From Anthoceros angustus (taxonomy: Eukaryota; Streptophyta; Anthocerotopsida; Anthocerotales; Anthocerotaceae): a stretch of DNA of 64,000 bases. The position numbers and the translations under genes were made by a program. The notes under the pieces were generated by a model. That model worked only from the letters and a program-made list of their open reading frames with translations, did no database searches and was not told the DNA's origin. The stretch spans positions 1,265,478 to 1,329,477 of the forward strand of contig MU008158.1 in assembly GCA_010909165.1 (NCBI GenBank), in the 5' to 3' direction. Positions 49,938 through 60,500 of this stretch are shown one piece after another. Each line of letters opens with the position of its first letter. Position 1 is the stretch's first letter.

Positions 49938-50635
49938 TCTCTGCACTTAAGTTTAGTGTTTGATTAGCATTAATTAATCTAATTACTTATCTTCAAGTAA
50001 GTAATTAGTGTTAATTAATCTAAGGTGCTTATGTTAATAAACATTGATTAGTGTTAATTAAACATGGTTAGCAATAGCTAAGTGGATAAGCTCAAGTAAT
50101 ATGCTGTGGCATATTCCTTGCATATTATAGTGTATTCTTATGATACAATAGCTAAGTGGATACGCTTAAGTAATATGCTTTAGCATATTCCTTGCATATT
50201 ATAGTGTATTCTTAGGATACAATAGCTAAGTGGATAAGCTCAAGTAATATGCTTTAGCATATTTCTTGCATATTATATTGTATTCTTAGGATATTTCTGG
50301 CATATGCTGATGCCAATAGGATATCTTAGGAATATGCCGATGCCAAGCGCTAGTATATATAGACTCTTCCATTGAGGACAAGCTCAGATCATAGCTTGTC
50401 CTCTAGATATGCAATGCAAGGGTGTTGTGAGGGGGCCAAAGCTATGACTTCGAGAGCGATGTGTGAGGAATTTGCATGTTGTTCTCATGGGGAGAGTGTG
50501 TTTGTGCCACGATGCACGAGCTACTCCCTCCTGTTGTTTATTGGTTTGCACCTATATATCTGCGTATTAGATTTGTTTTGCTTGGTTTTGTCGAGGAAGT
50601 GCTTATATGAATTCAAGTGCTTACCTCGTGCGACA
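49892..50635. mobile_element. Solo LTR inserted in the LINE
   Basis: The insert begins TGTCATGCC and ends GCGACA, with atccc immediately before it and (a)tccc immediately after, a 4-5-bp target duplication. Removing it joins the two halves of the LINE reading frame without a shift. It carries a TATATATAG promoter-like element at about 50353 and three 74-bp tandem units. No internal retrotransposon coding region remains, as expected after LTR-LTR recombination. Confidence 0.8.
50073..50294. repeat. 74-bp tandem repeat, three copies
   Basis: Copies start at 50073, 50147 and 50221 with aatagctaagtggata and are over 90 percent alike by eye. They lie upstream of the TATA-like element of the solo LTR, the position of LTR enhancer repeats. 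Confidence 0.9.
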
Positions 50636-51730
50636 TCCCCGACGGAGACCAGACGCGGCACTTGGACAACTTGACCTTCAATTCCACCAAAGAAAGCTCA
50701 TGAGAGAAGAGCTCAAAGGCCTCCTTGACCTTGTCCCCAGGCCTGAGGATGTGAGAATCGTCTGTCAGCGAAGGGAAGACACAATCGCACGCTGAGAAGG
50801 CGGCTCTGGATAGGGCCCTATAGTGAGCAATGGCGAAGAGAGCACCGCCTAGGGGGTTGCCTTGCCCGGTACCTGTGGTCGATTCCAAGACAGAGATGGC
50901 AAATCCTGAAGAGACGGTCTTGTGCTAGTAGTAGAGGTTGGAGGACCTCCCATAGAAGCATCGCACAAAAGGTATAAGGCTCCCCAAGATGCCGCCAACA
51001 TCCCTAAGCTTCTCAAAGATGACGCTCCTAGAAATGGCATTGAAGGCATTCTCGACATCCACTTGTAAGACCACCCACTCCAAGTGGGTATCAAGGCATG
51101 CCTCACTCCAAGCACGACAACGCCGCTCAATGAATAGAACGAATCTGAACACTTAAAATTATCTTTATAGATATCAATGGACTTGCATAATACAAGGCTA
51201 GATTTTAGAAGAGCTTTGAAGTTATGACCATAATTTATCACCAAAGTAATATAGATTGAAAGGGTGGTTTCAAATGTACCACTTTCATTTCTACACCAAT
51301 CAAAATACATGGTAATAACTATAGAAGGAGAAAGATTGAGATAGCTATGAAAGGGTTTGAAGATTTAGGACAATATAAAACATGATAGTAACTATGGAAG
51401 GGCAAACATTCACTATAGTCGAAGAAGCCAAACTATCCATGCTTAAATATCTTATAAATTTTTCTTGCAACTCATAGTTCAGCCATCTTTTGGTTAAAGT
51501 GCCATCATCTCTCCTTGTTCTCAAAAACCTTTCTCCATATGTTATGGTTTCCATGATTATAAAGCAAGGTGTCCTCATATTAATGTTACTACAACCAACC
51601 TCAAAGCAAGTAATCTCATTTTTTTCATATCCTTCTAAGTTTTTCTTTGTGTATAATCTAATTTTGTCATGTGCTTTTAAGTTTTCTCATAGTAGTTCTG
51701 CTGTTCCCCAATTTTGTTTCGATGGAGGTA

Positions 51731-51910
51731 TTGCTGCTCAATTTTTTTTTAAGCAATTGTTGCTGCTCAATTTTGTTCTAATGCAACTGTTGCTGCTCAG
51801 TTTTGCTCGAATGCAATTGTTGGTGACCAATTCTATTTTGATGTAGGTGCTGCTGCCCAAGAATGTTCTGAATCAAATGCACCTACTGTTGGCCAATAAT
51901 GTTCTGATGC
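51731..51910 (+). repeat. 30-bp minisatellite with open coding frame
   Basis: Units starting ttgctgctcaattttg begin at 51731, 51760, 51790, 51820 and 51850. The plus strand reads as repeats of ten residues related to QLLLLNFVLM. Confidence 0.85.
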
Positions 51911-52149
51911 AGCCTCTGCTATTAGAATGACCATATTTTGGAAATAAGGCTGTAACAACTCCATAGCCTTGGATATATCCAAATTTTTTAGAACATTGGA
52001 TAAATTTAGAGTCGTGTTTAGGTCTGCACTTTCAACACAAGGCTTCAAGTTTTTCATGGCTTTAGATAATGGCTTGAACTATAATAGGTACAATCTTCTG
52101 TTATCATAGAGCCGCCTTCAAATATAATAGCAACATTTTGTTCCATCTC

Positions 52150-52770
52150 TGCATTCTGCATAATAGAGCCTTCTGTCTGAATAGTAGAGCCCTCTATCTG
52201 CATAATAGAGCTTCCCATCTGCATAGTAGAGCCACCTCCTTGCATAGTAGAGCCATATTTGCTGATAGTGAAGTTGCACTCTCGCACAGTAGATGTAGAA
52301 CCACCTTCCCGCATAGCTGAGGCGCCTTTTCGCATGCTAGGGCTGTCAACTTACATAGTAAAGCCACCTTCTCGCTCATAAGACTTGCGACCTCGCATAG
52401 TAGAGCTATGGACTCACATAGTCGAGCCATGACCTTGCATAGTAGATTCGCGACCTTGTATAGTAGAGCTACCATCTTTCGTATTAGAGTCCTCTTCTTG
52501 CATAGTAGTAGAGCTATTATAGCTACCTTCTCGAATAGTAGTTGCTGCCTTCTCACATATAGAATTCTCTCACAGAAAAAATGCCTACTTGAATAGTAGA
52601 GCTGCTTTCTCCTTAGGAGAGCCCAGAACCTTCGAGCATAATAGAGCCAGAGCCTTCCGGCAATAAAGAGCTGGAACCTTCTGCCAAAAAGAAGAGATGG
52701 AGCCTTCGCCCATAGTAGAGCCAAAACCTGTAGCATATGATAGAGCCGGAACCTTCGGGCATATATTCGT
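52150..52770 (-). repeat. Minisatellite built on a 21-bp catagtagagcc unit
   Basis: At its left end the units are exactly 21 bp (gcataatagagccttctgtct type). Further right they diverge in length and sequence while keeping agtagagcc. The minus strand reads in places as seven-residue repeats of the EGSTMQM type. Confidence 0.85.
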
Positions 52771-53079
52771 AACAGAGCGAGAGAACCTTCAGCTCAAGTT
52801 ACATCATGATGCATAGAATTTTCACTCGATAGTGTTTAATTGTAGGGTTTAGGGTTTAATTTTTGAAAATTATGGGGTTAATAAAGGATTTGGATCTGTT
52901 CCATGACAAGGCTCATGAGGAAGACATGAGCATGGACATACTTTATATTCATCAATAGCATAGGAGTGCACTTTATGGTCGATGAAAACTGACGACGGGA
53001 CATTTACTAGAAGAGTGAGGACCCATCCTGCAAAGGAGGATCACACGTGGCCTTTATTAAAGGAGTAAGAAGATATGGA

Positions 53080-53478
53080 GTGAGCCCATCTAGTTGTAGA
53101 AGGCCAACACAAGGGACCCTAAGAGTCAATGTAAGAGGGAGCAACTAAGTTGGAACAACCTTGTAAAGTGGTTTATTGAACTCAAGTTTCCATAGAAATA
53201 TTAAAAATAAATACTAGATGGATATGAATATGAAGTGTAATATAAATTTAAATGAATATAGAGAATAGTGAAAAGGTAGTGAGCCCATCTAGCTGTAGAA
53301 GGCCAACATAAGGGACCCTAAGAGTCAATGTAAGAGGGAGCAACTAAGTTGAGACAACCTTGTAAAGTGGTTTATTGAACTCAAGTTTCTATAGAAATAT
53401 TAAAAATAAATATTAGATGGATATGAATATGAAGTGTAATGTAAATTCAAAGGAATATAGGGAATATTGAAAAGGTAG
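53080..53478. repeat. 199-bp tandem duplication
   Basis: Bases 53080..53278 and 53279..53478 match almost throughout, including gtgagcccatctag, agggaccctaagagtcaat and ggatatgaatatgaagtgta. Confidence 0.92.
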
Positions 53479-54872
53479 TGGCTCAACACCTTAGATCATG
53501 GAAACAGTGGATCCTAAAATCTTGGAGTGTTTCATGGCTGGTTGAAACTTGAGATAGAGGCTCTAGAGTGAGCCTCCACCTTTAGGATGAAACAACGGAT
53601 TCTAGGAATTTGTATTGATTCATGATTGGACAGTTTTTGTTAACTAGCTTAACTTTATCATCATAGAGAGGTTTAATGAAATGATCAACAATAATCATTA
53701 AACACTCTAGTATTAACTTTGTTCTAAAATATATTATAAAATCTTCAAGAAATTAATCTTTAATATAATATGTAGGTAAAATTAATTAAAATTTAGAACA
53801 CAATGCATCATGTGCATCACACCAATATTGATTCCAACATTCATAAGTAACTTCTTCTGATGTTTTTGAGGTGGGAAAAGTTTACAGGTAACGAATACGG
53901 AGAGTTAGCGTGGTGTTTTTCTTTGTGTTCGAGAATCTTTCTTTGTTCTTATGGATGCCAGGGGAATAGATTCCCCGCCTATTATACCTTCTCTTTCTCG
54001 AAGGTTTTGTACGCATATAGACCTCTTTTCCTTGCTCTACCCACTTTGAGACCTCGGGCCCCAAGTAACCAAATTAGATTACTTCCCTTATTTGGCCAAA
54101 GCTTACTGTTTTTGGCGGAACCCTAAAAAATTAAGATACTTCCTAGTGAGAGCTAAGATTAAACTGCTTTAGGTTTTCCTGTTTTGCACCATTGAATATG
54201 ACGAAGCATGAAAGATAACTTCTTTCACATCATGTTTTTTGTTAGCGGTTGATTGTTTCTAGAAATATTTTTTATAGAAATATATTTTAGTGTGCAATCA
54301 TAATTTTTATATTTTATAGATATTTTAAATATCTTCTTATATTTTTATTTATATAATAATTATTTTTAAATTTTATTTTTACAAAATAATACAATATGTG
54401 ATGTAGTGGCATAGGAAAAAAATATTGTACTGATAAGTCCCATAGGAGCCCACTAATGAGCCTCCTTAGGAGGAACTGGTTCGGAATTCGATCCCTCTTT
54501 ACTTTGTCTTTATCTCTATGTATTCTATACAAACTAATAGAGAAGCTATTGTGTATATTGGAATATAAATATGTTTTGATTGGCATGCAAACAGGAGTTA
54601 TTAGTTTAGGTTCCACTGCTGACTTTTGTCTAACCTATAAGACAACTGAACACAATCTCCCTATAAAACTGGGCCTCATGTTGTAGAATGCAAAACGCGG
54701 ACAGTGGCTCTTGGTCGTTGATATTTATTCCATCTGTTGGTACATAGTTGGGCTCGTGTGTTGAGGTGGAGAGACTCTTCACTCTTCAATTCACTCTCGA
54801 GCGCTTCGTTTTCCCTGTCACGACCTGCCTACGTTTAGTAGGAATTTTGAGTTCTTCAGTCTGTTTGGCACG

Positions 54873-57001
54873 ATGGTGATTGTCGAAGCTGCGCAGACGA
54901 AGCGAGAGGGCACCTTGGCACAGGTATTCGAAGAAGGCGAGGTTGCGGATGTGGCTCGTCGTCTTGTTTATGCTATCAGGAGGAAAGATCACGGTACTCA
55001 GAAGAAATGGAAGCAGGCTGTCTCAGAACTCACCACCGTTATTCAACGTATCGAGCCTCACCTTCCAGCTGAAGACGACGAAGCACTTGATCATTATCAG
55101 CTGCAGCAACCAAGCGTGGAACCCCGATACAGCTCGAAGATGCTGTATATGTCACCTGGTACGCTACGTTTTTTTGACTGAAGCGTATACTCTCGTTTAA
55201 TTGCTCTACGTTCCTACCGGCCTACCTGGCCATCAATTGATTCCCATATGATCTTCGTTGTGCACTGGCAGGAGAAGCTCCCGTCCGTCCATTCCTTGCT
55301 TTTGCTTACTTCAACAGAGCAGTCGGGTATCTGGTATTGGAGGAGTTCATCCTTGCTATTAAGGATGCACGCATGGCTATGCGTCTTAACCCTCACGAAT
55401 CCAGGAGCTTGTTAATTCTAGCCAAAGCTTGCCGTGCTCTGGGATGGTACCAGCTTGCCGAGACTTCGTACCGATATTATCTTCAGACGGCGGAGTCCTT
55501 GAGCGCTAAGCGGAGAGAGGCGTTGCAGCATTGCTGGGAGGAAGCCGAGGACGCGGACAGACAGACTCGCGAGGGTCGCTACGATTTTGACAGTTACTTG
55601 CGGGAGTTGAAGCTAACGAGCGAGTTGTCTACTGCGCCGGCCAAGTGCTGTGACTTCGTGGGGCCCGTTGTGATCGCAAGAAGCACAACAATCCCTAAAA
55701 CCGGCTTCGGCACCGGCCGAGGCATGTTTGCCACAAGGGATATAGACGAAGGTGATCTGCTGTGTGTGTGCAATCCCTTGGCACTGGATATGCAGGTTCC
55801 TCCTTGGTCCAAGGATATCATGGTTAGTTGCTTGTCAAAGCAGCTCGCTAAGGTTTTTGAAAGTTCGCCCGCGGCACGGTATCAGATTATGAGTATGATG
55901 ACCGGGGCAGAACATATGCATGTCCCACCTAAGTTAGACGTGCCTGAGATGGAAATCTTCCAGCCGTCCAATGCCATGATCTCATACGATCTGGTTTGCA
56001 ATTTCTTTAGATGGGAGGATGATCTGGAGATGTCTTATTTACCTCGGTTCAGTGAGCCTGAGGGGATTCGGATGTCCGCCTGCAACCACAGTGATGTGGA
56101 ATCTGTGTACGGTGAGTTGCTGAGGAGAGTAGCGGGAGAGAGGATTTACTCAAGAGATGTCATGGTGGATGGTCAGAAGAGGACAGTGAGTGGCTTGTGG
56201 ATTCTGCCGGCGTTCCGAAACCACTCCTGCATTCCAAATTCTAGTGAGACTTACATTGGAGAGACCATGTTTGTGCGAGCATGTAAGACGATAGCCAAGG
56301 GGGAGGAAATCACCTCAGCGTACAACCGCGTATATATACCGCTGGAGGCCCGGAGACTGGAGCTGGGCCAGAGTTGGGATGGCGGGTGCAAATGTCAGAG
56401 GTGCAGATGGGAAGAGGCTCTGTTACGAAAAGTACCAGAACTGGCCTCATTGAGCAGAGTGTGTTACGATTTGTACAGGAAGTCTCTTCCGCCTCACCGT
56501 GGCCAGCCCATGACTGATGATGAGTACATCAAAATCGGTGTAGAACTTGAAAATATCCTTCAGAATCTGCGGGCAGATGCAGAGAGGAAGAACTGGGTTA
56601 GGGCCTCTTTCTTTGCCATCTACCTACACTTGTTTGGGCTGTACGTAAAAGCAGGGATTCCGGAGAGAGCCAAGTTGGCTCACTTTAAGAACACTGCTAT
56701 CCATGCCCTGGCGTCGGTGCAGCCAGCGCATGACCTGATCCTGAGGATGCTCGTCGCATACGGGTCCTGGACAGGCCGCCCCTGCACGGACGAGGAGGAA
56801 GAGGTGGATGAGTGGGTATATCGGACGGTTCACTGCATGTTTGGGCGGCGGATTTCAAGTAGCGCCGTGAAGGCCTTCATCACCAGGCTGTTCGCGATTG
56901 CTTCCGAAATTACCAAGGCACATCAGATTCAGCATCCCAAGAAGCCTCTTCCTAGATTCCGAATTCATCACCTACGGTCGTGTACGTTGAAGCAGGGCTG
57001 A
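54873..57001 (+). CDS. TPR-SET domain protein, putative lysine methyltransferase
   Basis: Two exons, 54873..55158 and 55272..57001, phase 1, give 671 residues. Around residues 100-175 helical repeats of TPR type are seen (PFLAFAYFNRAVGYLVLEEF, then DARMAMRLNPHESRSL and GWYQLAETSYRYYLQT). The SET domain starts near residue 220: GFGTGRGMFATRDIDEGDLL supplies the cofactor loop. After an insert, LPAFRNHSCIPNS gives the NHSCxPN catalytic motif, followed by GEEITSAYN. The post-SET cysteines are in GGCKCQRC. No MYND finger was found in the insert, so it is SMYD-like only in the SET half. Such proteins methylate histones or other proteins using S-adenosylmethionine; the substrate cannot be predicted. 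The start is the first ATG of the open frame. Confidence 0.88.
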
Positions 57002-57524
57002 TACAAGAGAGACGTGATAGGTAGGTACATAGATAGGTAGGCGGGTAAGCCTTGCAAGCTTAAGATGGGTAGGTGATTATCAATAATGGTTTGAACAAGA
57101 TGGTTTTACGTAATTATTAATAATCGGTTTAAGTACTTTGTGTCATTCCTAGCGAACGAGTCAAAACCCCCCCACCCTCCCCTTTGTTACCCCTTCCGAG
57201 GGGAATGTAACTGCCCCCCTATGTAGGTATGTTTGTACATATCTTGATGACTTGGCTCATGAAAGGCCCCCCCAGGACCGCAGCCGGAGCCGGGGCCTGA
57301 TGAGGGCGTATTTGGTTCGTCAGTTACTAGGTACTCTCTACCCAATGTGTACTGTGTATTAGATGCCGTTAGCTGAGGAGTCCGGAGTGGTGCAGGCGAA
57401 GGGAGTCGGGTAGCTCAGCTCCATCTCCATTGCATGATTAGCATCCCCCCCCGGCGGGCTTGGCCTGGACGACTGCGTGGTTTGCTTGATGGTGTTGCAG
57501 AAAAAGAAGCAAAGGGGGTGAAAA
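57002..57524. other. Spacer between TPR-SET gene and MED12
   Basis: A short gene-free interval with a C-rich run near 57168..57220. A TGA lies in frame two codons before the MED12 ATG. An acceptor-like TTGCAG at 57500 suggests a possible intron in the MED12 5' UTR. Confidence 0.5.
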
Positions 57525-60500
57525 ATGCTGAAGGCACCTACTCCCGAGAAGGCGGACCACAGGTTGGCTCCCTACACCCTCTTCTGCAGCAGGGAGCCCC
57601 TGAGTGGCACGCTCGGGCCGCCTGATTACTTCCCGCAGTCAAGCGTCTCAGCCGAGGAATCCTTGAGTCGTGAAACATGTCAGCATGGGTACAAGGAAGT
57701 CGTGGAGGGTGTGGACGAGCAGCGGGAAGCCACTTTCACGCTGGCTCAGCAGAGCACATGGACGAAACAGAATCTGGGCCGTTACAAGGAGGCCATTCAC
57801 AAGCGCCTCCGTGCTGTCAACGTGTGTCTGGTGCGGAAATTGAAGATTGGGCAGGTGTATGGGGTGGCTTTGTCGGGTCCAATGCTCCACAAGCCCGGGG
57901 TGTTTCCCGAGCAGCGCTTGTACGCGGATGATTTTCGCAGGAAGTGGCTGGATGACCTGGCGCAGAACACAAGCTTGAGGCTGCTGTCGGACCATGTGCC
58001 TACGGGTGTCCATTTGCACGATCTGCTGGAGCTTGCTGCCGGCCGTAATTTCCCTGTTGTTCGAGCGACTTGGTGCGTCAGGGTCATTTTTCTTAATCTG
58101 ATACGCCACACGTCGGGGCCTGCCGGCTCGGATAAGGGGCAGGGGAAGCGCACCGAATCCTGGACCAAGGAGATACTGGAGGTGGCAGACTCGCTGGTGT
58201 CGGCCATTTGTGTGGGTGGCGATTCGAATGTTACCAGAGGAGGTCAGGGTACTAGGAGTGCTCAGAAGAAGCAGTTGGGTTATGATTCTTTCCGGAAGCT
58301 GAATGATGCTGTCGGGCAGCATGGATTGACGGCTGTGTGCCAGTTTGTGATGTGCCTAACCCAGTGGCACTGTGCTCAGGGGCTGCTCAACAAGGCCACT
58401 TTGATTGAATTCACGTTGAAGCAATTGAGTGAGCGGGAGTCCATCAAAGCTTTGGAGTTGTTGTTGCCCATGGCACTTTTTCTTCTTGACGGACTTTCTG
58501 CTCCTCAAGCTCAGGTTCATACTTTTGTCAGACTGTGTGCTCACTGGCTGCAAAGGATTTCCTCTGCTGGCTCTCCCCTTCAACTACCTGACCAGCCCAG
58601 GCTTCTCTATTTGAAAAAATCTTTAGTAGAAGTGGCTCGCTACTTTCTTAAAGCTCTTCCGCCTGTTTCTACTGCTCTTGACTGTTTCCCACTCCTAAAA
58701 ACCAACTCTTCTGTGAGTCAAACCAAGGGCTACTTTTATGCCGGTATTCTGTCCATTGATCCTGGCAAGCTTCATGAGTCTGAAAGAGCAAGGCCAGCTT
58801 CTCTGGCCCAAGCAGCTTGCTCACACCTCGATAACGTCGCGTATCTTGAGAAATCCCTTGTTCCTCATAAGCTGCTTTTTCCGGACATTTGTGAGGCTAT
58901 CGCTAAGGGATCTTCCTCTCTCTCCAAAACAGTGAAGCCAGGCTTTTTGGAGAAGAATGAATGCAAGGTTCTCCATGGGTTAGATCAGGCTTTGCTTGGT
59001 GGTGACGTTCTTGGTGCTGTGTGTGTAGTGTTTGGTGAGAGCAGGAGCTCGCTGCCCGATGACTGGTTGTTGGGTCTTTACACCTCCTGCCCGAGTATAT
59101 ACTGTGCCATTGATCCATTGCAGCTTTCTGGAGTGATGTCCGTGTGTGAATGGGCTGTCTCTGGGTTTAGGGAGCATAGGGATGTTTCAGGCAGCTTTGA
59201 TGGGGCATTTGCAGTTACGGACATGTCTCGGATCTATCTGGCTATCTCTGTACTCAGCCTGACGGTAGGGGAGGGAAGGGGAATGGACGTTGAAACTTTT
59301 GCATCCAATCTTGGTGTGGGCCCTTTGAAGCGGGACAAAGGTAGTAAGGGAATGCTCAGCACTGTTAAGCTACTAGCTGGTGATGCTGTCCAGAGCAATG
59401 TGCTTGCAGGTAAGCATGCTTCTCGGAAAACCTCCAGAGTCATGCATAACCTGATTGTGGCCTGGCTGGATCAGCTCGACGCATGCAAAGGAAAGGGCTC
59501 TGAGCGGCTTCAGTTGCTACTGGCAGAGCTCGGCCGGGCTTCTCTCTTTTGTCCAGGCTCGTACGTAAGGATGCTAGTCACAAATGGGATCTTAGAAAAG
59601 TCTGACACAGAGGCAGATTATACTAGAGCACAAAGACACAGACGTCTTGTAAGTCTTCTACCCAAGTATGAAGATCTTGATTCTCGGAGAGTGGATGGTG
59701 GTGATAAGAGGGATGCCATACGTGGAAAGCTAGGTGTTCCATCGTGGAATGAGCGGCGAGTAGCACTTTTTGGCCTTAGTTGCCGAAGAAAGAGGGTTCG
59801 AGATCAAGGTGTGCGGAATAGTGTGCACCGATTGTGTCATCTGTGCCAGCAGGAGAGCACAGAAAATATGTATGATGCTCGCCTTAATGACAAAACGTTC
59901 AGGAAGAAGAGCTTAGAGGGAGGGATGGGATCAACTGGACACTTCTCTTGCATCAGCTTGCCTGAGTTGAAACTGAGGATATGTGCATTTCTGAGACTGC
60001 CAGATTCTTCTGTTGCACTGAAACCAAGACGAGCTAGTCGGAAAGACTGTTTGAAGCCATCCATTCCATCAACACCAGCAGGTTTTGCAATCATGGCAGA
60101 TGATGGGAATATTGCTGGAAGCTGTGAGGGATGCTCAAGATCAAAACGGGCAAAGGGGGTAGATGGACGAGAGGCTGATCATCATGTTCTTCAATCGGCA
60201 CTTAAAGAAGAAGACTGGTGGTCTAAGCAGCCGCAAAAAGTTAACACTGTTGAGGCTTTTGTGAAACAACCGACAAAGCAAAGTGCAAGAGGAAGACCCA
60301 AAGTGGTACGCAAAACACAGGGTCTTGCTCAATTAGCTGCAACGCCTGAGGACACGCAGAGCAGCTTGTCTGCACATAGGACCTTAAAAGGCTCCTGTCC
60401 GCCAGTTTCATCAGAGGACAACCAAGAACATAGCCTTGATGTGCATGGTTTGGGTCCATCAGGAAATCTTTCCCTTGATCTCCAAAAGGGGAACACAGGC

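Larger units (their letters stand above)
48369..51152 (-). mobile_element. LINE-type retrotransposon relic, 5'-truncated and split by a solo LTR
   Basis: Reading on the minus strand from 51152, reverse transcriptase motif A is LQVDVENAFN, motif B is GQGNPLGGALFAIAHY, and motif C region is CVFPSLTDDSHI, with DD in place. After the solo LTR (49892..50635) the polymerase C-terminal part continues with frameshifts. Next comes CECGFALDDSGVHLACCPHG, a Cys/His zinc-binding stretch, followed by SIRADLYLVRDDQV, which may be the acidic core of a restriction-like endonuclease. The last part, 48369..48635, contains YFRQRVSIALQRAV. The 5' part of the element is missing beyond 51152, where AT-rich DNA begins. 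Frameshifts make it inactive. The order (polymerase, Cys/His, nuclease-like) is typical of older non-LTR clades; clade assignment is inferred. Confidence 0.75.
51153..54872. other. AT-rich repeat region, no gene recognised
   Basis: Holds a 30-bp minisatellite (51731..51910), a 21-bp-unit array (about 52150..52770) and a 199-bp tandem duplication (53080..53478). Bases 53870..54130 are less AT-rich and contain an 88-codon plus-strand frame with no recognised family. The last few hundred bases are the promoter side of the TPR-SET gene. Confidence 0.55.

Noticed and set aside
50073-50294. Evenly spaced repeats considered as a CRISPR array
   Set aside because: The 74-bp units are contiguous without unique spacers and lie inside a plant LTR; the genome is eukaryotic.
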